Source: Lachnospiraceae bacterium (GTDB lineage Bacteria > Bacillota > Clostridia > Lachnospirales > Lachnospiraceae). From it: DNA of 37,327 nucleotides. Where the stretch lies: contig JAQUYA010000022.1 of the NCBI GenBank assembly GCA_028692055.1, forward strand, positions 1-37,327. The letters are read 5' to 3'. How positions within the stretch are numbered: position 1 is the first letter of the stretch; each line of letters begins with the position of its first letter. The position numbers and the translations under genes are program-made. Below the pieces are notes generated by a model, which saw only the letters and a program-made list of their open reading frames with translations, was not told the DNA's origin and did no database searches. Shown in pieces: positions 24,683 through 31,251 of this stretch.

Positions 24683-24756
24683 ATACAACTCCTATCCGTA
24701 TGCTATTCATACCTTTTATTCTGATTCCTTTATCCATTGTCCTGTATTGCCTTATA

Positions 24757-25470
24757 TTACTGGTTCTTATTTATGATTCTGCTTTCATATCCGCCCGTTG
24801 CAAGATCGATATAGCGCACAAATAAGGAAACCTTATTCTCCGCATTCAGATTCTTCCATAGCATATCCGCAAAGGTGTCTATATCTGCATTGATTTCTAC
24901 CAACTTTGGCTCTCCCTCAAAGCTTGGAAGCGGATTGCCATCACACATATACGTATGAATGAAATGTCCTTCTCCTGCCACCGGATTCTCATAGGCAAAG
25001 GTATAGCGATTACATGCTTCCGGATTGCCATTGTTGCTCTTTAATATAGACATGGCATAATTAAAGCCACCATTCTCAATATGCATAATACCAGAAATGC
25101 GCGGAGTATAATTAGGTCCATCCGGCTCAAATTCACGTGCACGCAAAGACTGCTCAAAAGACAATTGTACATCCATTCCTGCATAAATAGTATCTGTCTG
25201 ATCTCCATTTGTAACAATTGTCTTATTTCCAAGTACACGCACTGGTGCATAAATGATAAGACTTGGGTCTGTCAGTTTCGATGGGTCGAATGCCTGCGTA
25301 CGAATGCCTGCACCATCCTCTACAAATACTCTGTTTCTACTGTTTTCGCTTCTGCCCATAATAAAATATGCAGTAACTGCCTTCGTTCCATCTACCGATT
25401 TTCCAATCACAATTCCTCTGCCCGGGTACACATTCGTCGATAATTCTGTTTCCAATTTTCTCATTTCCAT
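24757..25470 (-). CDS. purO: IMP cyclohydrolase, PurO type
   Basis: About 237 residues of the archaeal-type IMP cyclohydrolase (PF07826), closing the ring of FAICAR to IMP, the last step of purine synthesis. Visible family marks are NVYPGRGIVIG near the N-terminus, TAYFIMGRSENSRNRVF, and ESRIINKNQ at the end. It is paired with a free-standing AICAR transformylase, so the two halves of the usual bifunctional PurH are split, as in some Clostridia. I start at the ATG at 25470, which leaves eight bases after AGGAG; the ATG at 25476 is too close. The ZTP riboswitch upstream senses the pathway intermediate ZMP/ZTP. Confidence 0.9.
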   Translation of the reverse strand: MEMRKLETELSTNVYPGRGIVIGKSVDGTKAVTAYFIMGRSENSRNRVFVEDGAGIRTQAFDPSKLTDPSLIIYAPVRVLGNKTIVTNGDQTDTIYAGMDVQLSFEQSLRAREFEPDGPNYTPRISGIMHIENGGFNYAMSILKSNNGNPEACNRYTFAYENPVAGEGHFIHTYMCDGNPLPSFEGEPKLVEINADIDTFADMLWKNLNAENKVSLFVRYIDLATGGYESRIINKNQ

Positions 25471-25516
25471 CTTCATTTCTCCTTGTCCATTTTGATGATA
25501 GCATTTCCTATTTCCT

Positions 25517-25618
25517 AAAAAAAGCCGACACTCCAGGCTTTATTCTGCCCAGACGGTCGGCTAAAAATTCATATCTATACTTCATGTGGTTGATTCCACT
25601 TCCGTCAGTCGTATATAC
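25517..25618 (-). promoter_or_regulatory. ZTP (pfl) riboswitch with overlapping terminator
   Basis: On the minus strand the aptamer begins near UAUAC GACUGACGG, has a GUGG-AAUCAA-CCAC hairpin (25599-25586) and AUGAA-GUAUA closing P1. The diagnostic 3' part GCCGACCGUCUGGGC lies at 25561-25547. That 3' part can instead pair with GCCUGGAGUGUCGGC to make a terminator followed by UUUUUUU (to 25517). Ligand binding should therefore allow read-through into purO. The ligand, ZMP/ZTP, is the substrate pool of the operon. Assigned from remembered consensus, not from a covariance search. Confidence 0.85.
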
Positions 25619-25683
25619 AACAAAATGTTGCCATGAACTATATAAATCATATCATTTTAAAAAATGTTTTTCAAGAAATTTCT

Positions 25684-27405
25684 TTAGCTATGATACATTT
25701 TAGCATAGAAGCCATTCCCTGCAAGTAGTTCTTCATGATTTCCCTGCTCAATGATATTGCCATCGCGCATAACAAGGATAACATCTGCATTTTGGATGGT
25801 CGATAATCGATGGGCTACGATAAAGCTGGTGCGTCCTTTCATAAGCTTTGCAAAAGCACTCTGTATCTTCATTTCTGTTCTTGTATCAATGGAAGATGTA
25901 GCTTCATCTAAGATTAGCATGGGTGGAAGTGCAAGCATCACTCTTGTGATACAGAGCAGCTGCTTTTGTCCCTGTGACAGCATGCCGCCTTCTTCACCAA
26001 TTATGGTATCATACCCTTTTGGAAGCCGTTTGATAAAGGAATGCGCATGTGCTGCCTTTGCTGCTGCCATAATTTCTTCCTCAGTCGCTTCCGGTTTTCC
26101 CATGATAATATTGTCCCGAATGGTACCCTGACGCAGCCAGGTTTCCTGCAATACCATTCCATAGCTGGTTCGAAGACTTTTACGTGTTATATCCCTTATA
26201 TCGGTGCCATCTACCATAATCTTTCCGGAATTCACATCATAAAAACGCATGAGCAGATTGATGATGGTCGTTTTTCCACAGCCAGTCGGGCCTACAATAG
26301 CAATATTTTGCCCTGGTTTTACAGACAGGTTAAAGTGTTCGATTAACTTTTTATCCGGTACATAGGAAAATGAAATATCCTCACACACTACATTTCCATT
26401 CGTATGGACAAGTGTCACTGCATTTTCATTTTCTTCTACCTGCGGCCGTTCCTCAATCAGTGCAAAAATACGGGCTGCACAGGCTAATGCATTTTGAAGT
26501 TCCGTTACTACTCCCGATATTTCATTAAAGGGTTTCGTGTACTGACTTGCATAATTCAGAAAACAGGACATCATACCTACGGACATCTGCCCTGAAATAA
26601 CTGCTATGGCACTTGTTACCGCTACTCCTGCATACACCATACTATTTACAAACCTTGTTGCCGGATTAGTAATGGAAGAATAGAAAATGGCACGCAGAGA
26701 ATAATTCTGTAATCGCACATTAATTTCATCAAACCTATCCAGGGACTCGCCTTCCTGTCCAAATGCCTTTATGACCTTTTCATTTCCAATGATTTCATCT
26801 ACCAGTGCGGTCTGCTCTCCTCTGGTTTCAGACTGTTGCTTAAACATGGAGAATGTTTTCTTCGCGATAAAATTAGCCATAAACAAAGACAGCGGCGTAA
26901 TGCAGACTACCACTAAGGTGATTGGACGGCTATAATACAGCATAAATAACAGTGTACCTGCTATCGTGATGACTCCCGTAAAAAACTGTGTAAATCCCAT
27001 TAATAGTCCATCCGCGAACTGGTCTACATCCGCAATTACCCTGCTTACGATTTCACCAGAAGAATGAGAATCTATATAATTCAATGGTAAAATTTCTATT
27101 TTTTGAAAAGCCTCCGCACGGATATCCCGGACCACATGATAGGTCACTTTATTATTTATGACATTCATGATCCATTGCGCGGCTGCTGTCGCACATACCA
27201 CAAAAATTCCTTTTATTAGTAATGTCTTGATTCCTGCAAAATCAATTTGTCCATAAATAATATAATCTATGGCATTTCCGATAATAATCGGCATATATAG
27301 CGTCAATGCAACAATCATTCCTGCCAAAAGTACTGATATTATCATAAGTCCAATATATTTTTTTACATACCGAAGCACTTTGCGAAGTGTTGTTTTCTTA
27401 CTCAT
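25684..27405 (-). CDS. ABC exporter half-transporter, subunit 2 (catalytic Walker B)
   Basis: A 573-residue type IV ABC exporter half: six N-terminal membrane helices (residues about 15-310) then a nucleotide-binding domain. Walker A is VGPTGCGKTTIINLL, the signature is LSQGQKQLL (not LSGGQ), Walker B is PMLILDEATSSID with the catalytic Glu, and the H-loop is VAHRLS. Its start overlaps the stop of the partner gene by four bases (ATGA). Together they form a heterodimer of the LmrCD/BmrCD/TM287-288 kind with one degenerate ATP site. The likely job is multidrug or lipid export. Confidence 0.92.
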   Translation of the reverse strand: MSKKTTLRKVLRYVKKYIGLMIISVLLAGMIVALTLYMPIIIGNAIDYIIYGQIDFAGIKTLLIKGIFVVCATAAAQWIMNVINNKVTYHVVRDIRAEAFQKIEILPLNYIDSHSSGEIVSRVIADVDQFADGLLMGFTQFFTGVITIAGTLLFMLYYSRPITLVVVCITPLSLFMANFIAKKTFSMFKQQSETRGEQTALVDEIIGNEKVIKAFGQEGESLDRFDEINVRLQNYSLRAIFYSSITNPATRFVNSMVYAGVAVTSAIAVISGQMSVGMMSCFLNYASQYTKPFNEISGVVTELQNALACAARIFALIEERPQVEENENAVTLVHTNGNVVCEDISFSYVPDKKLIEHFNLSVKPGQNIAIVGPTGCGKTTIINLLMRFYDVNSGKIMVDGTDIRDITRKSLRTSYGMVLQETWLRQGTIRDNIIMGKPEATEEEIMAAAKAAHAHSFIKRLPKGYDTIIGEEGGMLSQGQKQLLCITRVMLALPPMLILDEATSSIDTRTEMKIQSAFAKLMKGRTSFIVAHRLSTIQNADVILVMRDGNIIEQGNHEELLAGNGFYAKMYHS

Positions 27406-29156
27406 GCCATCACCTCCCCAATAACCGCAGATTTCTCATGAATTTGAGGGGTTCGATATTGAGAATCATAAATCTCACGGTAAACTTCACAGGTTTGCAG
27501 GAGTTCCTCATGGATACCCTTTCCTACCATTTTGCCATCCTCTAATACCAGAATCTGGTCTGCATCTTTGATGGCTGAAGTTCTCTGCGATACAATAAAT
27601 ACGGTTGGTTTATAAGGAAGCGCACGGATTGCAGCACGTAGCTTTGCATCCGTCGCCATATCCAATGCCGATGCACTGTCATCTAAAATTAAAATCTCCG
27701 GTTTCTTGATTATTGCACGTGCAATAGTCAAACGTTGACGCTGTCCACCAGATAAATTCTTACCTCCTTGTGCAATATCTGCTTCCAACCCACCTTTTGC
27801 CTGCACAATATCCTCTGCCTGCGCCACACGGATTGCCTCCCACATCTCTTCCTCGGTCGCATCCTTTTTACCAAAGCGCAGATTACCTGCGATGGTTCCT
27901 TTGAACAATACCGCTTTCTGCAATACCATTCCAACTAATTCCGTGAGTACCTCTGCGGAATAATCCTTTACATTTATACCCTTTATCCTGACCTCACCTT
28001 TTGAAGCATCATAAAAGCGTGGAATCATATTGACTACTGAACTTTTACCGGAACCGGTACCACCTATGATACCGATAATTTCACCTTTTTGTGCTGTAAA
28101 ATCAATATCCGTAAGTGTTTCCTCTGCTGCCCCTTGATAATTGAGAGACACATGCGAAAAGGTTACTGTTTCCTGTGTTTCTGTTCCTGACTCTCCCAGC
28201 CTGTATTCCATGGAACTTTTCATTTCAAATACATCGGCAATACGATTTCCACTGGCAACACCTTTATTTAAAGTTATAATCAGATTTGCTAGCTTGATTA
28301 ATTCTACTAAAATCTGTGACATATAGTTATAAAGTGCAATTACCTGTCCCTGCGTCAGAATACCGGCATCTACCTGCATCGTGCCTGTCCAGATTAATCG
28401 TAAAATGGCAATGTTAATAATCACATAGGTCACTGGATTCATCAGAGCAGAAATGCTCCCGGATTTTTTCTGCTGCTTCGTAAGCATTTCATTTCGTTTC
28501 GTAAATCGTTCTATCTCTTCCGTTTCTTTACAGAACGCACGAATAACGCGAACACCCATGAGGTTTTCACGTGTCAGACTCAGAACCTGGTCAAGTTTCT
28601 GTTGTACACTTTTCATCATCGGAATATTGACTAATGTAATGCTGAAAACTACCAGCAGTAATAATACAATCGCAACAACGAAAAGCAGTGCGGATTTAAA
28701 ATCAATGGTGAATGCCATAATCATGGCTCCAAATACAACAAATGGGGAACGTAAGAATAAACGCAAAACCATATTTACCCCGTTTTGTGCCTGATTAACA
28801 TCACTCGTCATACGTGTAATCATCGTGGAAGTTCCAAGTGTATCTATCTCTGTAAAAGAAAAGCTCTGAATATGTGCAAACAGGGCATGGCGCAAACGTG
28901 TGGCAAAGCCAACCGCTGCCTTTGCAGCATAGAATTGAGCAGTAACCGAAGCAATCAGCCCAATAACTGCAAGCAAAATAAGCACTCCGCACATTTTATA
29001 GATATAATTTTTATCCCCATTTGCAATCCCCACATCAATAATTGCTGCACATACAAGGGGTACAATTAATTCAAAGGATGCCTCCAGCATCTTAAATAAA
29101 GGTGCCAGAATACATTCCTTTTTGTAATCCCTTAAATAAATCAATAATTTTTTCAT
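27402..29156 (-). CDS. ABC exporter half-transporter, subunit 1 (degenerate Walker B)
   Basis: A 584-residue half-transporter with six membrane helices and a nucleotide-binding domain. Walker A is IGGTGSGKSSVVN and the signature is a canonical LSGGQRQRL. Walker B ends in ILILDDSASALD, so the catalytic Glu is Asp, and the switch His of the H-loop is Gln (IVSQRTSA). These changes, with LSQGQ in the partner, put all deviations in the same composite site, as expected for asymmetric heterodimeric exporters. AGAGG lies six bases before the ATG. The promoter region at 29189-29222 has an inverted repeat over the -10, and an XRE regulator is divergent. Confidence 0.92.
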   Translation of the reverse strand: MKKLLIYLRDYKKECILAPLFKMLEASFELIVPLVCAAIIDVGIANGDKNYIYKMCGVLILLAVIGLIASVTAQFYAAKAAVGFATRLRHALFAHIQSFSFTEIDTLGTSTMITRMTSDVNQAQNGVNMVLRLFLRSPFVVFGAMIMAFTIDFKSALLFVVAIVLLLLVVFSITLVNIPMMKSVQQKLDQVLSLTRENLMGVRVIRAFCKETEEIERFTKRNEMLTKQQKKSGSISALMNPVTYVIINIAILRLIWTGTMQVDAGILTQGQVIALYNYMSQILVELIKLANLIITLNKGVASGNRIADVFEMKSSMEYRLGESGTETQETVTFSHVSLNYQGAAEETLTDIDFTAQKGEIIGIIGGTGSGKSSVVNMIPRFYDASKGEVRIKGINVKDYSAEVLTELVGMVLQKAVLFKGTIAGNLRFGKKDATEEEMWEAIRVAQAEDIVQAKGGLEADIAQGGKNLSGGQRQRLTIARAIIKKPEILILDDSASALDMATDAKLRAAIRALPYKPTVFIVSQRTSAIKDADQILVLEDGKMVGKGIHEELLQTCEVYREIYDSQYRTPQIHEKSAVIGEVMA

Positions 29157-29188
29157 GTTTGACCTCTGTGATATATTATGATTTTAAT

Positions 29189-29222
29189 AGTATAGCACAT
29201 ATGATATTAATTTTCATGTGCT
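29189..29222 (-). promoter_or_regulatory. Promoter -10 and candidate operator of the ABC exporter operon
   Basis: TATACT (29194-29189) is a plausible -10 about 35 bases before the ABC start. The inverted repeat AGCACAT (29194-29200) with ATGTGCT (29216-29222) abuts it and covers the spacer, where a repressor would block RNA polymerase. The -35 is poor. The XRE protein at 29350 is the obvious candidate binder. Confidence 0.45.
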
Positions 29223-29349
29223 ACATTTTGTATATTTTCACCAAAAACAGCTACACTATATTTAACAATATATTATTCCTATCGCTACACAGATTAACAT
29301 TTGTTTCATATAAACTTTGTATAATCTAACTGAATGGATGGTGATGAAT

Positions 29350-29781
29350 ATGGAAAGTTCAATACTTCCTGCCAAATTAAGGGAATTACGAAGAAGCTAC
29401 GGGTATACGCAAGATTATGTAGCTTCATTTCTAGGTGTTGTCAGACAAACCTATTCACACTATGAAACTGGCAAGCGTACCCCGAACCCTGAATCCCTTT
29501 ATAAACTGGCAGGCTTATACCGAATATCAGTCGATGACTTAATGCAGTTTACTCTATCACTTGATAAAAATATATATTATGATGCTCCCAGTCCTACAAA
29601 ATCCGGGCAGCGTCTTGCCGATTATGTTGCTTATATGAATAATCCGGATAATATGAAAAAATGCAAATCACTGAGCGAATACGAAAAACGTCTTTTATAT
29701 TATTTTGGGAAATTATCAGAATCCGATAAAAAAGAAATTATTGAATTTACGAAAATAAAAGCAGGAAAAGAACTATTATAG
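29350..29781 (+). CDS. XRE-family helix-turn-helix regulator
   Basis: About 143 residues. The N-terminal Cro/CI-type helix-turn-helix is clear: LPAKLRELRRSYGYTQDYVASFLGVVRQTYSHYETGKRTPNPESLYKLAGLYRISVDDLM (shown here as one run of motif only to mark residues about 5-65), with TQDYVASFLGV as helices two and three. The C-terminal 70 residues are helical and probably dimerise (EKRLLYYFGKLSESDKKEII). Upstream TATAAT at 29320-29325 is a good -10, so starts before it are impossible; I choose the ATG at 29350, after GGTG. It is divergent from the ABC exporter and may regulate it. Confidence 0.85.
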   Translation: MESSILPAKLRELRRSYGYTQDYVASFLGVVRQTYSHYETGKRTPNPESLYKLAGLYRISVDDLMQFTLSLDKNIYYDAPSPTKSGQRLADYVAYMNNPDNMKKCKSLSEYEKRLLYYFGKLSESDKKEIIEFTKIKAGKELL

Positions 29782-29803
29782 GTAGTCGTTCTTTTCCTGT
29801 TTT
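29762..29803 (+). terminator. Terminator of the XRE gene, overlapping its stop
   Basis: CAGGAAAAGAAC (29762-29773) pairs with GTTCTTTTCCTG (29788-29799), followed by TTTTT. The stop codon lies in the loop. A TATAAT at 29812-29817 just after it is probably the -10 of the next gene. Confidence 0.88.
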
Positions 29804-29841
29804 TGCATAGTATAATAATAAAAGAAGGTTTTAGGAGAATC

Positions 29842-30390
29842 ATGGATTTTTTTAATGAAGCCAGTAATGCAGTTATCGAAAATATTCGTTCCGAACGCCA
29901 ATCCTCATTTGTCACAATCACTTATACCACCAATCAGGGATGTTGTAATAATCAACAAACGGTTACACTAATCGTAACAGATCAGACAATCATTAGAGAT
30001 GAGCAGAATCGTATCGTCTCTGCAAGAGAACTGGAAAAAGGTATGGTGATTGATGCCTTGTTTTCCTCTGCAATGACAAGGAGTATTCCGCCTCAGGCAC
30101 AGGCATTTCACATTCGAATTGTAAGTCGCCCTGCAACGCGTGATGTGTCCGAAGGAAGAATCATTCAGATTGATACTAGGAATCAATTTATAGTTACTAT
30201 AAATGATAATTTATCTTCTAGGATACGATTTAATATTACTCCAGATACCATTATTCGCGACTTCTTCGGGAGAAGAATTGAACTTAGGAATCTGGCATTA
30301 GGTCTGAAGGTTCGTGTAGAACATGCAAACTTTATGACAGCAAGTATTCCACCACAGACTACTGCTTATGTGATACAGGTAATACGGTAA
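29842..30390 (+). CDS. Unknown protein with two tandem beta domains
   Basis: A 182-residue soluble protein. It contains a duplicated unit. The first is about residues 45-108 (TLIVTDQTIIRDEQNRIVSA ... MTRSIPPQAQAFHIRIV); the second about 125-182 (RFNITPDTIIRDFFGRRIEL ... MTASIPPQTTAYVIQVI). Each has a TIIRD turn, a central LxxGxxV strand and a SIPPQ stretch before the last strand. The pattern recalls DUF5666-type small beta-barrels (T-I-I-x-D then a 'G-x-x-V' strand), but I cannot confirm it. There is no signal peptide. The ATG at 29842 has AGGAG with four bases after it. It is a single-gene unit between two terminators. Confidence 0.75.
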   Translation: MDFFNEASNAVIENIRSERQSSFVTITYTTNQGCCNNQQTVTLIVTDQTIIRDEQNRIVSARELEKGMVIDALFSSAMTRSIPPQAQAFHIRIVSRPATRDVSEGRIIQIDTRNQFIVTINDNLSSRIRFNITPDTIIRDFFGRRIELRNLALGLKVRVEHANFMTASIPPQTTAYVIQVIR

Positions 30391-30399
30391 ATGTAAGAA

Positions 30400-30434
30400 G
30401 CACCAGGTGTTCTATTTGCCTGGTGCCTCTTTTA
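30400..30434 (+). terminator. Rho-independent terminator
   Basis: GCACCAGG and CCTGGTGC enclose an 11-base loop and are followed by CTCTTTT. It ends the two-domain unknown gene. Confidence 0.85.
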
Positions 30435-30470
30435 ATCCTGCGTTCCCTCCTTCTACTATTGGCTATTTCA

Positions 30471-30499
30471 TTGACCTTTATTTAATTTTTCGCTATACT
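30471..30499 (+). promoter_or_regulatory. Sigma-A promoter of the Crp/Fnr gene
   Basis: TTGACC, a 17-base spacer and TATACT, 42 bases before the start codon. Confidence 0.78.
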
Positions 30500-30541
30500 G
30501 AAACAACATATTTAACACTTACTCATCGAAAGGAGACACCT

Positions 30542-31216
30542 ATGATTAACCAAAAGGAACTGCATTTGCTCCATAAAGGTTTACTCTTTTGGGATAAGCT
30601 CACACAACCGGAAAAAGAGTTACTGAATTTGAGTGCCAACTCTGTTCATTTTAATAAGGGACAATCCATACACTGTGGCGAAACTGAATGCATCGGTCTT
30701 CTTATCGTAGAAAATGGAAGTATCCGAACCTATATTACCTCAGAAGAAGGCAGAGAAGTCACTCTCTTCCGGTTACAGGCTGGTGACATTTGCATCCTGT
30801 CTGCATCCTGCGTTCTGGAAACCATAGACTTCGATGTTTCTGTGGATGCTGAAACAGATTGCGATTGCATTCAAATCAGTGCACTCACTTTATCCCGCCT
30901 TTTTTCTGAGAATGTATATGTAGAATTATTTTCCTATAAATTAGCTACGGAACGTTTTTCCGATGTTATGTGGGTCATGCAGCAGCTTCTATTTACCAGA
31001 TTTGATAAACGACTGGCTGCTTTCTTACTTGATGAATCCAGCAAACTCAACACACCCGATATTCGACTGACTCACGAAGAAATTGCCCGGTATCTGGGTT
31101 CCGCAAGAGAAGTTGTGTCAAGAATGCTAAAATATTTTTCAAAAGAGGGATATGTTACTCTTTCACGTGGCGGTATTCACATTGCTGATAAGGATTCCCT
31201 TCGTGGGTTATTATAA
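30542..31216 (+). CDS. Crp/Fnr-family transcriptional regulator
   Basis: A 224-residue activator-type protein. The cyclic-nucleotide-binding-like domain (residues about 20-140) keeps the fold (GLLIVENGSIRTYITSEEGREVTLFRLQAGDICILSASCVLE, residue run quoted only to mark the jelly-roll) but lacks the Arg-Ser-Ala phosphate-binding signature of Crp, so cAMP is unlikely. Several Cys (HCGETECIG, CILSASCVL, DCDCIQ) invite a redox, sulfur or metal signal. The C-terminal helix-turn-helix is LTHEEIARYLGSAREVVSRMLKYF. The start has AAAGGAG with six bases. It is convergent with the sulfur-trafficking flavoprotein gene and may regulate it. Confidence 0.9.
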   Translation: MINQKELHLLHKGLLFWDKLTQPEKELLNLSANSVHFNKGQSIHCGETECIGLLIVENGSIRTYITSEEGREVTLFRLQAGDICILSASCVLETIDFDVSVDAETDCDCIQISALTLSRLFSENVYVELFSYKLATERFSDVMWVMQQLLFTRFDKRLAAFLLDESSKLNTPDIRLTHEEIARYLGSAREVVSRMLKYFSKEGYVTLSRGGIHIADKDSLRGLL

Positions 31217-31251
31217 AGACTGGGACATCAAAAAAATTCCCAGTCTTTCTT
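31215..31251. terminator. Bidirectional terminator between convergent genes
   Basis: AAAGACTGGGA (31215-31225) and TCCCAGTCTTT (31238-31248) form an 11-bp stem. T-runs are on the plus side and AT-rich sequence is on the other. It lies between the Crp/Fnr gene and the flavoprotein gene, overlapping the former's stop. Confidence 0.88.

Noticed and set aside
25517-25618. Guanine/adenine (xpt-type) riboswitch before purO
   Set aside because: The purine aptamer core is not present, while GCCGACCGUCUGGGC and the GUGG/CCAC hairpin fit the ZTP class.
30407-30541. 45-residue N-terminal extension of the Crp/Fnr protein
   Set aside because: It would cover the promoter at 30471-30499 and the terminator of the previous gene; AAAGGAG marks the ATG at 30542.
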